A stretch of 64,000 nucleotides of DNA from Microbacterium sp. Root61 (GTDB lineage: Bacteria > Actinomycetota > Actinomycetes > Actinomycetales > Microbacteriaceae): NCBI RefSeq assembly GCF_001427525.1, contig NZ_LMGU01000002.1:145768-209767 (forward strand), in the 5' to 3' direction. The notes under the pieces are model-generated. The model saw nothing but the letters and a program-made list of their open reading frames with translations, did no database searches and had not been told where the DNA came from. This document shows, piece after piece, positions 16,268 through 24,986 of the stretch. The translations under genes were made by a program, and so were the position numbers. How positions within the stretch are numbered: the first letter of the stretch is position 1; each line of letters begins with the position of its first letter.

Positions 16268-17719
16268 ATGTCACTGAGCTTCGAGAGCACACAGAGCGTC
16301 GCGATCATCGGTGGCGGCCCCGGCGGCTATGAGGCGGCGCTCGCCGCCGCCCAGCTGGGGGCGGAGGTCACCCTCGTCGAGCGCGCGGGCGTCGGCGGCT
16401 CGGCCGTCATCACCGACGTCGTGCCCTCCAAGTCGCTCATCGCGACCGCGGACGCCGCGGTGGCCATCTCGGGCGCCTCCGAACTCGGCGTCCAGTTCTA
16501 CGCCAAGGGCGCCTCGGGCAAGCCCCTCAAGCCCGAGGTCGCCATCAACCTCGCGGCGGTCAACAAGCGCCTGCTCTCCCTCGCGCGGCAGCAGTCCGAC
16601 GATATGCGCGCCTCCCTGGTCGAGGCCGGCGTGCGCATCATCTCCGGTCACGGACGTCTCGAGGGCGACAACGCCGTCGTCGTCTCGACCGACCAGGGCG
16701 GTACCGACTTCGACCGCATCGAAGCCGACACGTTCGTCGTCTCGGTCGGGGCCTCGCCGCGGGAGCTGGCCAGTGCCAAGCCCGACGGAGTCCGCATCCT
16801 GACCTGGACCCAGCTCTACGACATGAAGGCGCTCCCCGAGCACCTCATCGTCGTCGGATCCGGTGTGACAGGCGCAGAGTTCGCCGGCGCCTACATGAAC
16901 CTCGGGGCGAAGGTCACTCTGATCTCCAGCCGCGACCAGGTGCTGCCTGGTGAGGACTCCGACGCCGCGGCCGTGCTCGAGCGCGTCTTCAAGCGCGGCG
17001 GCATGACCCTGCTGTCCAAGTCCCGCGCCGACAAGGTCGAGAACCTCGGCGACCGTGTGGTCGCCACCCTGTCGGACGGACGCACGGTGGAGGGCAGCCA
17101 CTGCCTCATGGCCGTCGGCTCTGTGCCGAACACTCACGGCATCGGACTCGAAGAGGCCGGCGTGCAGATGACCGAATCCGGGCACATCCAGGTCAACCGC
17201 GTCGCGCGCACCTCCGTACCCAACATCTACGCCGCGGGTGACTGCACGACCTTCGTTCCGCTCGCCTCCGTGGCGTCGATGCAGGGCCGCACAGCGGTCT
17301 TCCACGCGCTCGGCGACGTCGTCATCCCGCTGGAGCGCCGCCGCATCACCTCGAACATCTTCACGGCCCCCGAGATCGCGACTGTCGGCTGGCAGGAGAA
17401 GGACATTGCAGACGGCAACATCAACGCGGTCGTGCACAAGCTGCCGCTCGCAGCCAACCCGCGCGCGAAGATGATGGGCATCAAGGACGGCTTCGTCAAG
17501 ATCATCGCGCGTCAGGGCTCCGGCAGCGTTGTGGGCGGCGTCATCGTCGGCCCGCGTGCCTCGGAGCTGATCTACCCGATCGCGATCGCCGTCGAGCGCC
17601 GCCTGACCGTCGATCAGCTGTCGCGCGTCTTCGCCGTCTACCCGTCGCTGTCCGGCAGCATCACCGACGCCGCCCGCGCGATGCACGTCGTCGACCACAA
17701 CATCTACCCCGAGGGCTGA
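16268..17719 (+). CDS. lpdA: NAD(P)H-quinone dehydrogenase, LpdA type (flavoprotein disulfide reductase fold)
   Basis: A 483-residue FAD/NAD(P)-binding protein with the fold of dihydrolipoamide dehydrogenase. FAD motif GGGPGGYEAALAAAQLG at the N-terminus, NAD motif GSGVTGAEFAG in the middle, the YAAGDCT FAD loop and a C-terminal dimerisation domain. The two cysteines of true dihydrolipoamide dehydrogenases are absent: the region reads GGSAVITDVVPSKSL. This matches mycobacterial LpdA (Rv3303c), which reduces quinones with NAD(P)H and helps against oxidative stress. ATG at 16268 fits AAGGGAG about 10 nt upstream; the ATG at 16259 is too close to it. Divergent from PNP. Confidence 0.9.
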   Translation: MSLSFESTQSVAIIGGGPGGYEAALAAAQLGAEVTLVERAGVGGSAVITDVVPSKSLIATADAAVAISGASELGVQFYAKGASGKPLKPEVAINLAAVNKRLLSLARQQSDDMRASLVEAGVRIISGHGRLEGDNAVVVSTDQGGTDFDRIEADTFVVSVGASPRELASAKPDGVRILTWTQLYDMKALPEHLIVVGSGVTGAEFAGAYMNLGAKVTLISSRDQVLPGEDSDAAAVLERVFKRGGMTLLSKSRADKVENLGDRVVATLSDGRTVEGSHCLMAVGSVPNTHGIGLEEAGVQMTESGHIQVNRVARTSVPNIYAAGDCTTFVPLASVASMQGRTAVFHALGDVVIPLERRRITSNIFTAPEIATVGWQEKDIADGNINAVVHKLPLAANPRAKMMGIKDGFVKIIARQGSGSVVGGVIVGPRASELIYPIAIAVERRLTVDQLSRVFAVYPSLSGSITDAARAMHVVDHNIYPEG

Positions 17720-17725
17720 TCCGGA

Positions 17726-17750
17726 CGGATGCCGCGGGTCGCGGCATCCG
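17726..17750. terminator. 10-bp stem-loop after lpdA
   Basis: CGGATGCCGC (17726-17735) and GCGGCATCCG (17741-17750) pair perfectly over a 5-nt loop, seven bases past the lpdA stop. No T-run, as is common for terminators in this group. Confidence 0.6.
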
Positions 17751-17786
17751 CTCTCGTTCGTCGCGCGTCGTCCCTTGTGGAACCGT

Positions 17787-17851
17787 GAGACTGCAGTGGC
17801 GGGTCGAGACTGAGGGTATGGACCGCAGTCTCGACGTCCCGTTGCAGTCTC
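17787..17851. repeat. Imperfect inverted repeat with 26-nt arms
   Basis: The arms 17787-17812 and 17826-17851 share GAGACTGC at the outer ends and GTCGAGACTG at the inner ends in complementary orientation, with mismatches in between. It fills the gap between converging lpdA and the carboxylase alpha gene. Could be a bidirectional terminator or a dispersed intergenic element. Confidence 0.65.
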
Positions 17852-17882
17852 GCGGGACTGGCGTGTCGCGGGGCGGGCCGGC

Positions 17883-19649
17883 CTAGGAGATGGTGAGCAG
17901 TTGGTGGCCGGCCGACACGGTCGAGCCGGGCGCAGCGTTGATCGCGCCGACCACGCCGTCCTTGTGCGCCTGGATGGGCTGCTCCATCTTCATCGCCTCG
18001 AGCACGACCACGAGGTCGCCCTTGACGACCTGCTGGCCGTCTTCGACCGCGAGCTTGACGATGGTGGCCTGCATCGGAGACTTGACCGCATCGCCGGATG
18101 CCCCGGCGTTGGCGACGGGCGCGTGCGAGCGGCGCGACGGCGGCACCGCGGCCGGGCGTCCGGCTGCGGCGGGAGCGCCGACGATCCGGTCGGGAAGGCT
18201 CACCTCGAGCCGCTTGCCCGAGACCTCGACGACGACGGTGTGGCGTGCCGCGGCGGCAGCCGGGCTGTCCAGCTCGCCGTCCCACGGCGGGATGTCGTTG
18301 ACGAACTCCGTCTCGATCCACCGGGTGAACACGCCGAAGTGGCCGTCCTCGGCGGTGAATGCGGGGTCGCGCACGACCTTGCGGTGGAACGGGATGACGG
18401 TGGGCAGGCCCGCGACCTCGAATTCGTCGAGTGCGCGGCGCGAGCGCTCCAGGGCCTCGGCGCGGTCGCGGCCGGTGACGATGATCTTGCCGAGGAGAGA
18501 GTCGAAGGCGCCGCTGACCGAGTCGCCGGCGGTGACGCCGGAGTCGAGCCGCAGGCCGGGTCCGCCGAACGTCTTGAAGACGTGGATCGGGCCGGGCTGG
18601 GGGAGGAATCCGCGGCCGGGGTCTTCGCCGTTGATGCGGAACTCGATCGAGTGGCCGAGCGGCACCGGGTCGTCGTAGTCGAGCACGCCGCCCTCGGCGA
18701 GGCGGAACTGCTCGCGCACGAGGTCGATGCCGGTGACCTCTTCGGACACCGGGTGCTCGACCTGCAAGCGGGTGTTGACCTCGAGGAACGAGATCGTGCC
18801 GTCGGCGCCGATGAGGAACTCGCACGTGCCGGCACCGACGTAGCCGACCTCCTTGAGGATGGCCTTGGACGACTCGTAGAGGATGCGGTTCTGCTCGTCC
18901 GTCAGGAACGGCGCCGGAGCCTCTTCGACGAGCTTCTGGTGACGGCGCTGCAGCGAGCAGTCGCGCGTGGAGACGACGACGACGTTGCCCGCGGCATCCG
19001 CGAGGCACTGCGTCTCCACGTGGCGGGGCTTGTCGAGGTACTTCTCCACGAAGCACTCGCCACGGCCGAAGGCGCTGATCGCCTCGCGGGTGGCGGACTC
19101 GAACATCTCGGCGATCTCGTCGAACTCGCGGGCCACCTTGAGGCCGCGACCGCCGCCGCCGTACGCGGCCTTGATCGCGATGGGCAGGCCGTGCTCGGTG
19201 GCGAACGCGATGACCTCGTCGGCGCCGTTGACAGGGCCGGGAGTGCCGGGGGCGAGCGGAGCGCCGACCTTCTCGGCGACGTGGCGCGCGGTGACCTTGT
19301 CGCCGAGCGACTCGATGGCGTCGGGGGAGGGGCCGATCCAGATCAGCCCTGCGCCGATCACGGCTCGGGCGAACTCGGCGTTCTCGGCGAGGAACCCGTA
19401 GCCGGGGTGCACGGCATCCGCGCCGGAGCGGCGGGCGATCGAGAGGATCTTCTCGATCGACAGGTAGGTCTCGGCGCTCGTGACGCCGTCGAGGGCGTAC
19501 GCCTCATCGGCCAGACGGGCGTGGAGCGCGTCGCGATCCTGGTCGGCGTAGACGGCGACCGACGCCTTTCCGGAGTCACGAGCGGCTCGGATGACTCGGA
19601 CGGCGATCTCGCTGCGGTTCGCGATCAGGACCTTGGCGATTTCAGGCAT
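17883..19649 (-). CDS. accA3: Acyl-CoA carboxylase alpha chain: biotin carboxylase plus biotin carrier domain
   Basis: A 588-residue fused alpha subunit. Biotin carboxylase domain (1 to about 445): [32 protein letters not shown], the ATP-grasp glycine loop [10 protein letters not shown] and [19 protein letters not shown] linker follows, then the biotin carrier domain (about 515-588) with EAMKMEQP, whose lysine is biotinylated by BirA. It carboxylates biotin with bicarbonate and ATP and serves the AccD5-type beta chain encoded at 25302-26891 to make malonyl- or methylmalonyl-CoA. ATG at 19649 gives the usual [12 protein letters not shown] start and has a -10 box 7 nt upstream. Confidence 0.95.
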   Translation of the reverse strand: MPEIAKVLIANRSEIAVRVIRAARDSGKASVAVYADQDRDALHARLADEAYALDGVTSAETYLSIEKILSIARRSGADAVHPGYGFLAENAEFARAVIGAGLIWIGPSPDAIESLGDKVTARHVAEKVGAPLAPGTPGPVNGADEVIAFATEHGLPIAIKAAYGGGGRGLKVAREFDEIAEMFESATREAISAFGRGECFVEKYLDKPRHVETQCLADAAGNVVVVSTRDCSLQRRHQKLVEEAPAPFLTDEQNRILYESSKAILKEVGYVGAGTCEFLIGADGTISFLEVNTRLQVEHPVSEEVTGIDLVREQFRLAEGGVLDYDDPVPLGHSIEFRINGEDPGRGFLPQPGPIHVFKTFGGPGLRLDSGVTAGDSVSGAFDSLLGKIIVTGRDRAEALERSRRALDEFEVAGLPTVIPFHRKVVRDPAFTAEDGHFGVFTRWIETEFVNDIPPWDGELDSPAAAAARHTVVVEVSGKRLEVSLPDRIVGAPAAAGRPAAVPPSRRSHAPVANAGASGDAVKSPMQATIVKLAVEDGQQVVKGDLVVVLEAMKMEQPIQAHKDGVVGAINAAPGSTVSAGHQLLTIS

Positions 19650-19656
19650 GGATGCC

Positions 19657-19662
19657 AGCCTA
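19657..19662 (-). promoter_or_regulatory. -10 box TAGGCT of accA3 (leaderless)
   Basis: Minus-strand TAGGCT ends 7 nt before the ATG. Confidence 0.55.
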
Positions 19663-19685
19663 CCGAGCGCACCCCCATCGGATTT

Positions 19686-19709
19686 GACTGGTTCATACAA
19701 GAACCAGTC
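19686..19709. promoter_or_regulatory. 9-bp inverted repeat, candidate operator of accA3
   Basis: GACTGGTTC (19686-19694) and GAACCAGTC (19701-19709) are perfectly complementary with a 6-nt centre. For accA3 the repeat begins at about the -35 position, so a repressor could block the promoter. It is also 16 bp past the maf stop codon, so a terminator role is the alternative, though no T-run follows. Confidence 0.5.
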
Positions 19710-19724
19710 CGAAACGTGGGCTTC

Positions 19725-20372
19725 CTACGACAATGACGCCCACAGATCGGGCCACTCGACCCCGACCTCACGCGCCAGCCGACGCACCGTCGACAGCGAC
19801 ATCCCGACCACCGTCGACGGGTCGCCGTCCACCCGCTCGATGAAGGCGCCGCCGAGACTGTCGACGGTGAATGCGCCGGCCACCTGCAGTGGCTCGCCGC
19901 TGGCGACGTACGCGGCGATCTCCGCGTCGGTGATGTCGGCGACGAAGGAGACGGATGCCTCGGCCACCGCGTGCGCCTCGACCGCCGGTCTGCCGGGCGA
20001 GACGCGGATGACGCTGTGCCCCGAGTGGAGCACCCCGGTCTTGCCGCGCATGTCCTGCCACCGCGCGGTGGCCGCCTCCGGTGTGTACGGCTTGCCGAGG
20101 ATCTCGCCGCCGATCTCGAACATCGAGTCCCCGCCGATCACGATGCCGTCGAAGTCGGGATCGTCGTCGGCCAGGCGGGCCGCGACGTCCGCCGCCTTGC
20201 GTCGCGCGAGCAGCAGGACGTGGGCATCGGCCGCCAGCCGGCCGCGTGCAGCCTCGACCTCGGCGATCACGGCGTCCTCGTCGACCTGGGGTGCCGAGGT
20301 CTCGGGTTCGATGCCGGCCTGTCGAAGCAGCATCAGTCGAGCAGGGGAGGTGGAGGCCAGGCACACGCGCAT
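19725..20372 (-). CDS. maf: Maf-family nucleoside triphosphate pyrophosphatase
   Basis: A 215-residue protein of the Maf/Ham1-like fold that hydrolyses non-canonical or excess nucleoside triphosphates to monophosphates; some members act at cell division. N-terminal LASTSPARLMLLRQAGI, the ADVAARL strand, GGDSMFEIGGEILGKP and the C-terminal GGAFIERVDGDPSTVVGMSL are the family blocks in order. The start at 20372 is supported by a -10 box 7 nt upstream; a GTG nine bases earlier would lie inside that spacer. Confidence 0.93.
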   Translation of the reverse strand: MRVCLASTSPARLMLLRQAGIEPETSAPQVDEDAVIAEVEAARGRLAADAHVLLLARRKAADVAARLADDDPDFDGIVIGGDSMFEIGGEILGKPYTPEAATARWQDMRGKTGVLHSGHSVIRVSPGRPAVEAHAVAEASVSFVADITDAEIAAYVASGEPLQVAGAFTVDSLGGAFIERVDGDPSTVVGMSLSTVRRLAREVGVEWPDLWASLS

Positions 20373-20379
20373 GAAGACC

Positions 20380-20385
20380 ACGGTA
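20380..20385 (-). promoter_or_regulatory. -10 box TACCGT of maf (leaderless)
   Basis: Minus-strand TACCGT ends 7 nt before the ATG at 20372. Confidence 0.5.
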
Positions 20386-20421
20386 TCGGCCGCGGGCGCC
20401 GTGGTGGGGTGCCGGGTGTGG

Positions 20422-20427
20422 GATGCT
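20422..20427 (+). promoter_or_regulatory. -10 box GATGCT of the RNA methyltransferase gene
   Basis: GATGCT ends 7 nt before the GTG at 20435. It covers the in-frame ATG at 20423, which argues that the GTG is the true, leaderless start. Confidence 0.45.
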
Positions 20428-20434
20428 CGGACCC

Positions 20435-21778
20435 GTGGATACCGGCGACATCATCGACCTCGACATCACCGACGTGGCGCACGGCGGGGTGTTCGTCGGC
20501 CGTCACGACGGGCGCGTCGTGTTCGTTCCCGACGCGATTCCGGGGGAGCGGGTCCGCGTCCGGCTTACGGATGTCGGCAAGGCCGCGTTCTGGCGCGGCG
20601 AGACGCTCGAGGTGTTGGACGCCTCTCCGCACCGCCGCGCGCACGTGTGGCGGCAGGCGGACATCGACGTCGCGCCCGAGCGGCGCCCCGGCGGTGCCGA
20701 CTTCGGGCACATCGCATTGGAGCACCAGCGCGAGCTCAAGCTGCACGTCCTGAACGACGCCCTGCGCCGCATCGGCGGGCTCGACCTCGCCACCACGATC
20801 CGACCGCCGCTGCCGGTGCTCGACGCGAGCGGAGCCGTCGTCGCGGAGGAATCCGCCGACGGCACCGGCTGGCGCACGCGACTCAGCCTGCATGTCGACG
20901 CCGACGGGAACGTCGGGCCGTACGCCGCGCGCAGCCACACGGTCATCCCGGTCGAGGATCACCCGCTGGCCACTGCCGCCGTCGCGCGCGCCGCCCTGCA
21001 GCAGTTCGGTGGCGTCCCCGGACGACTCGACCTCGTGCAGCCCTCCGACGGACGCGTGCGCATCATCGCGCGTCCGGAGGCTCCCTCCACCGGGCGTGCC
21101 AAGCGGGGGCGGCGTTCGGCGCCGCGCCCGGCCGACGCGCGCGCGGCATCCGAAGTCGTCGTCGAGACCGTGGGCGACCGGTCGTTCCGCGTCGACGCCG
21201 GCGGGTTCTGGCAGGTGCACCGTCTCGCGGCGCACTCGCTGACGCAGCTCGTCTCTAACGCCGTGACCGGGCTGTATCCGAACGGCTTGGATCCGGATGC
21301 CTCGCACCTGGACCTGTACGGCGGCGTCGGCCTGTTCGCGGCCACCCTCGGCGAGATCGGCGGTCCGCGCACCCGCGTGATCTCGGTCGAGTCCGATCCC
21401 CGTGCCACGGAGCACGCCGGCGAGAACCTCGCCGCCTGGGTCGGGGCACGCGCCGAGACGGCCCGGGTCGATCGATTCCTGGCCGGACTCGAGGCCGATG
21501 CCTCCGCGACGGAGCGCGAGCGTCTGTCACGCGGCGTCGTCGTGCTCGACCCGCCGCGTTCGGGCGCCGGTCGTGAGGTCGTCGAACGGCTCATCGCGCT
21601 CGCCCCCGCCGCGATCGTCTACGTGGCGTGCGACCCGGTGGCCCTCGCGCGAGACCTCGCCATCTTCCGCACCGGTGGTTACGAGACCCTCGGCGGGGTG
21701 ACGGCCGTCGACCTCTTCCCGCACTCGCACCACCTCGAGGCGGTCGCGGTGCTCACGCGCTCCGAGTCGGCTGGCTAG
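20435..21778 (+). CDS. TRAM-domain class I SAM-dependent RNA methyltransferase (TrmA/RumA family)
   Basis: A 447-residue putative uridine-C5 methyltransferase of tRNA or rRNA. The N-terminal 60 residues form a TRAM RNA-binding domain (DLDITDVAHGGVFVGRHDGRVVF begins it in two parts). The catalytic half has the SAM motif LDLYGGVGLFAATL, a VVLDPPRSGAGREV loop and the YVACDPVALARDL motif that holds the nucleophilic cysteine; substrate position cannot be predicted. No clear four-cysteine iron-sulphur motif of RumA is seen in the middle. The start is uncertain between GTG 20435 and ATG 20423. Confidence 0.88.
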   Translation: MDTGDIIDLDITDVAHGGVFVGRHDGRVVFVPDAIPGERVRVRLTDVGKAAFWRGETLEVLDASPHRRAHVWRQADIDVAPERRPGGADFGHIALEHQRELKLHVLNDALRRIGGLDLATTIRPPLPVLDASGAVVAEESADGTGWRTRLSLHVDADGNVGPYAARSHTVIPVEDHPLATAAVARAALQQFGGVPGRLDLVQPSDGRVRIIARPEAPSTGRAKRGRRSAPRPADARAASEVVVETVGDRSFRVDAGGFWQVHRLAAHSLTQLVSNAVTGLYPNGLDPDASHLDLYGGVGLFAATLGEIGGPRTRVISVESDPRATEHAGENLAAWVGARAETARVDRFLAGLEADASATERERLSRGVVVLDPPRSGAGREVVERLIALAPAAIVYVACDPVALARDLAIFRTGGYETLGGVTAVDLFPHSHHLEAVAVLTRSESAG

Positions 21779-21781
21779 GCT
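21776..21781 (+). promoter_or_regulatory. -10 box TAGGCT of the response-regulator operon
   Basis: TAGGCT ends 6 nt before the ATG at 21788; its first three bases are the stop codon of the preceding methyltransferase gene. Implies a leaderless mRNA and close packing of two transcription units. Confidence 0.65.
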
Positions 21782-21787
21782 GATTTC

Positions 21788-22447
21788 ATGACCCGAGTGG
21801 CATTGATCGATGATCACGAGTCCGTCCGGCTCGGACTCGAGGCCGCGTGCGCCCGCGCGCACAAGACAGTGGTCTTCTCCGGCGCGAGCGTCACCGCATA
21901 CCTCGACTGGCGCGCCTTCAGCGCGGCCGCACCTGCGGATGTCGTCGTCCTGGACCTGATGCTCGGTGACGGGACGGTCGTCCGTGAGAACGTCAGTCGT
22001 GTCATTCACGACGGATCCAGCGTCATCATCCACTCCGTCGCCGACCGCCCGATCGCGGTGCGCGAGGCCCTCGCCGCCGGCGCTGCGGGCGTCGTCAGCA
22101 AGTCAGCCCCCATCGACGATGTCATCGCCGCCATCAAAGCGGTCGCGACCGGTGATCCGCTGAACAACGTGGAGTGGGCCAGCGCCGTGGAGGGCGACCG
22201 GGCTTTCGCCGACGCGCAGCTGTCCGCCCGCGAGCGGGACGTTCTGCGGCTGTACGCGGCGGGCCTCCCGCTGAAGGTCGTCGCCGACCGACTGGGTGTC
22301 GCGTATTCCACCGCCAAGGAGAACATCACCCGGGTGCGGGTGAAATACGTCGAGGTCGGCCGTCCCGCGCCGACGAAGGTCGATCTGCTCCGGCGGGCGA
22401 TGGAGGACGGGATCGTGTCTCACGTGGAGGATGCCGGTGACGGCTGA
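21788..22447 (+). CDS. NarL/LuxR-type response regulator
   Basis: A 219-residue two-component regulator. Receiver domain 1-120: acidic pocket Asp8-Asp9 and phosphoacceptor Asp56 in VVLDLML, then the conserved lysine in VSKSAP. The C-terminal DNA-binding domain (about 143-195) has LSARERDVLRLYAAGLPLK and STAKENITRVRVKY, the LuxR-type helix-turn-helix. Its partner is the overlapping histidine kinase gene. The lone promoter upstream serves all three genes of this operon. The regulated genes and signal are unknown. Confidence 0.92.
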   Translation: MTRVALIDDHESVRLGLEAACARAHKTVVFSGASVTAYLDWRAFSAAAPADVVVLDLMLGDGTVVRENVSRVIHDGSSVIIHSVADRPIAVREALAAGAAGVVSKSAPIDDVIAAIKAVATGDPLNNVEWASAVEGDRAFADAQLSARERDVLRLYAAGLPLKVVADRLGVAYSTAKENITRVRVKYVEVGRPAPTKVDLLRRAMEDGIVSHVEDAGDG

Positions 22448-23690
22448 CACTGACCGGGCCGTTCTGGACGAGGCCTGGGGACACATCCCGCAATCCCGGG
22501 AGACGACGGTAGGTCTCGGCTCGTTCACGAGACGCCGTATCGAACGCATCATCGCGGTGGTCGCGGGCCTCGGCTCCCTCGCTCTCGGCGCGCAGGCCTT
22601 CCTCGCCGCGCTGGCGCCCGGGGACGAGCTGCCCGGATGGCACCTCCCGCTCATGCTGGTCACCTTCGTGCCGCTGGCCGCCATGATCCTGGCCTGCTTC
22701 ATCGGACGCGGCGTCGCGATCAACGCCGGCGCGTTCGCGCTGCTCTATGTGCTCGCGCTCGCCGTCTGGCCGATCGCGACGGTGGGCTCCACTCCCGATC
22801 CGACCGGCCAACCGTGGATCTGGTACCTCGTCAACGTCGCGACGCTGGCAGCCGTTCTCGCCTTCCCCTTGCCGCTGCAGATCGCCTGGACCATCCTGGC
22901 GCCGTTGCTGTTCGGTCTCGTCCGGCTGATCCAGTGCGGCTTCGCGAGCGACTTCTTCGTCCCGCTCGGGCTCGACGTCTCGTTCGCGCTCATCCTCGGC
23001 GGCGTCATCCTGGCACTCGGCTGGCTGTTCCGCTCGATCGCGGCCAACGTCGACGAGACGCGCGCGCGTGCGGTCTCCTCGTACGCAGAGGCCGCCGCGG
23101 CAGATGCCGCGGAGCTCGAGCGCGTCGCTGTCGCGGCGCTCATGCACGACAGCGTGCTGGCGGCGCTGATCGCCTCCGAGCGGGCCGAGACCCCGCGGGA
23201 GCGCACGCTCGCCGTGGGCATGGCCCGCGAGGCGCTCACCCGTCTCGCGAACGCCGAGCGCGACGCCGGCGAGGGCAGCGATGAGCCGAGGGATGCCGTC
23301 AGCATCGCCGACGATATCGAGCACGACGCGCGCGACCTCGGTGTCGAGATCCTCGTGCGACGGGCCATCTCCCCGTGGACGCCGCCGATCCCGGGACGTG
23401 TGGCCCGTGCGGTCGTCCTGGCCACGACGCAGGCGGTCTCCAACGCCGTGCAGCACGCCGGCGGGCAGGGGTTGAACGTCTCGGTGACCGGCACCGCCGA
23501 CCCGGCAGGCGTCCGGATCCTGGTGCGCGACAGCGGCGGCGGCTTCGACGTCGATGCCGTGCCCGACGACAGGCTCGGCATCCGCGCTTCGATCGTGGCG
23601 CGCGTCGCCGCCGTCGGCGGGACCGCCGAGATCACCTCGCACACGGGTGGCACCACCGTCGAGATCGAGTGGGGGCATCCGGAATCGTGA
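22437..23690 (+). CDS. Membrane-bound sensor histidine kinase, HisKA_3/DesK-like
   Basis: A 417-residue kinase. After a 35-residue cytoplasmic start there are about six membrane helices (to about residue 205) with very short loops, so the signal is probably sensed in or at the membrane. The dimerisation segment has the phosphoacceptor-like motif LMHDSVLAAL (His about 237), resembling the HD-type H-box of NarX/DesK kinases. The ATPase domain has TQAVSNAVQHAG (N box), VRDSGGGF and DRLGIRASI. GTG at 22437 is preferred because GGAGG lies 6 nt upstream; the ATG at 22431 touches that site. Overlaps both neighbouring genes. Confidence 0.88.
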   Translation: MTADTDRAVLDEAWGHIPQSRETTVGLGSFTRRRIERIIAVVAGLGSLALGAQAFLAALAPGDELPGWHLPLMLVTFVPLAAMILACFIGRGVAINAGAFALLYVLALAVWPIATVGSTPDPTGQPWIWYLVNVATLAAVLAFPLPLQIAWTILAPLLFGLVRLIQCGFASDFFVPLGLDVSFALILGGVILALGWLFRSIAANVDETRARAVSSYAEAAAADAAELERVAVAALMHDSVLAALIASERAETPRERTLAVGMAREALTRLANAERDAGEGSDEPRDAVSIADDIEHDARDLGVEILVRRAISPWTPPIPGRVARAVVLATTQAVSNAVQHAGGQGLNVSVTGTADPAGVRILVRDSGGGFDVDAVPDDRLGIRASIVARVAAVGGTAEITSHTGGTTVEIEWGHPES

Positions 23691-24757
23691 TCAGCGTCCG
23701 CAATGTGCTCGTAGGCCTCGGCCTCGCCTTCACCGCCTATCTCGCCGCGCGCGGCCTGCTCGGGATCACGACCGTGCCCTACCCCGGTATCGTGCTGGGC
23801 GCGCTCGGTCTCTACCTGGTCACGACGTGGATGTGCATCCTGTGGGAGCCGCCGCGCCGCGACGACCGCCTCGAGGACTCCGCGAGCGGCCTGCCGCGCC
23901 GTGCGAAGCTGCCCGTGTGGGCGTCCGCCCTGGCACTGACCGCCGCGGTGATCGTGCCCACAGCCATCGCGATCGCCGTCGGCTCCGAGGCGCGCACCAG
24001 CCTCTACGCCACCTGGGTGATCGGTGGCATCGGCGCGCTCATGACGATCGTGATGGTGCGGCGCCGACCCTGGGTCGCCTGGATCGGCACCATCGTGATG
24101 GGCGCGGAGTGCATGTTCTGGATGGGAGCCCTGGCGGCCCTCGCACTCGGCCTGGTCGGCTCCATCGTCTGGGTGGGAGTGGCGCAGCTGCTGATCCGCT
24201 CCATGGACCGTGCGGCACGCGACACCACCCACCTGGCCACGCTGCAGCGCGCGGCATCCGCGTGGCAGGCCTCGCAGTCGGTGCGCCGCCGGGAGCGCCG
24301 CGTGCAGGTGCAGCGCGCGCTGGCCGTCGCCGGCCCTGTCCTGATCGCGACTGTGGCCTCCGGCGGGTCCCTCAGCGCCGGCGAGCGCGTCGAGGCGCGG
24401 ATCGCCGAAGGCCGCCTGCGCGATGAACTGCGCGGACCGAGACTGCTCGATGACGATGTGCGGGCCGAACTCGACGCAGCCCGCCGCCGCGGTGCCACCG
24501 TCACAGTGCTGGACGAGGGCGGACTGGACGGGCTGGACGAGGCATCCCTCGCCATCATCCGCACCCAGCTCGCCGAGACGCTGCGCTCGGCCAACTCCGA
24601 CCGGCTCTACATCCGCACGTCGCCGCACGATCGCGTCGCCGTCACCGTCGTGGGACGCTCCGCATCGGCGGAGGGCCTGTCGGACGAGGACGCCGTGGAC
24701 CTGTGGCGCGAGATCATCCACCCCGGCGCCGCCGACGGCGAATACTCGACGCTCTGA
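23687..24757 (+). CDS. Membrane protein of unknown function in a two-component operon
   Basis: A 356-residue protein I do not recognise. Residues 1 to about 180 contain six or seven hydrophobic helices (for example VLVGLGLAFTAYLAARGLL and SLYATWVIGGIGALMTIVMV). The rest is soluble, rich in Arg and Ala, and may be partly helical; it includes VLDEGGLDGLDEASLA and ends in a compact acidic tail. The GTG start overlaps the kinase stop (GTGA), so it is translated together with the sensor pair. A role as accessory sensor or as the membrane component being regulated is inferred only from position. Confidence 0.75.
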   Translation: MISVRNVLVGLGLAFTAYLAARGLLGITTVPYPGIVLGALGLYLVTTWMCILWEPPRRDDRLEDSASGLPRRAKLPVWASALALTAAVIVPTAIAIAVGSEARTSLYATWVIGGIGALMTIVMVRRRPWVAWIGTIVMGAECMFWMGALAALALGLVGSIVWVGVAQLLIRSMDRAARDTTHLATLQRAASAWQASQSVRRRERRVQVQRALAVAGPVLIATVASGGSLSAGERVEARIAEGRLRDELRGPRLLDDDVRAELDAARRRGATVTVLDEGGLDGLDEASLAIIRTQLAETLRSANSDRLYIRTSPHDRVAVTVVGRSASAEGLSDEDAVDLWREIIHPGAADGEYSTL

Positions 24758-24832
24758 CATCACGCTCGGAAAAGAGTCTGCCCCCCGTCCCGGCGGGGGA
24801 GGGATGCCGGGGCGGGGAGCGGAGTGGGAGGA

Positions 24833-24864
24833 GGCGAGGGGCGGCGATACGCCGGCCCCTCGCC
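24833..24864 (+). terminator. Strong GC-rich stem-loop after the two-component operon
   Basis: GGCGAGGGGC (24833-24842) pairs with 24855-24864, extended by three more pairs over a small bulge to a 5-nt loop. It lies 75 bp past the operon's last stop codon and probably ends the transcript. It can also form on the opposite strand, downstream of the leftward accD-accE pair. Confidence 0.6.
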
Positions 24865-24893
24865 TAGCGAACGATTACCCGAAAACCGTCCGC

Positions 24894-24986
24894 ATGGCCG
24901 AACCTGAGCTCCACTACCCTGCAGTGGAGCAGGTCGACCGAACGCATGAAGCGTTCCAGCACCTCAAGTATCCGCGCCCCGCCTAG
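24894..24986 (+). other. Possible 30-residue small ORF or structured RNA
   Basis: An ATG frame of 30 codons encodes MAEPELHYPAVEQ then VDRTHEAFQHLKYPRPA. No convincing ribosome site precedes it. Two perfect hairpins lie inside: GCTCCACT/AGTGGAGC (24908-24915 and 24923-24930, 7-nt loop) and GAACGC/GCGTTC (24940-24945 and 24951-24956). The spot is unusually AT-richer than its surroundings. Either a small protein or a non-coding RNA (on either strand) would fit; neither is established. Confidence 0.3.
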
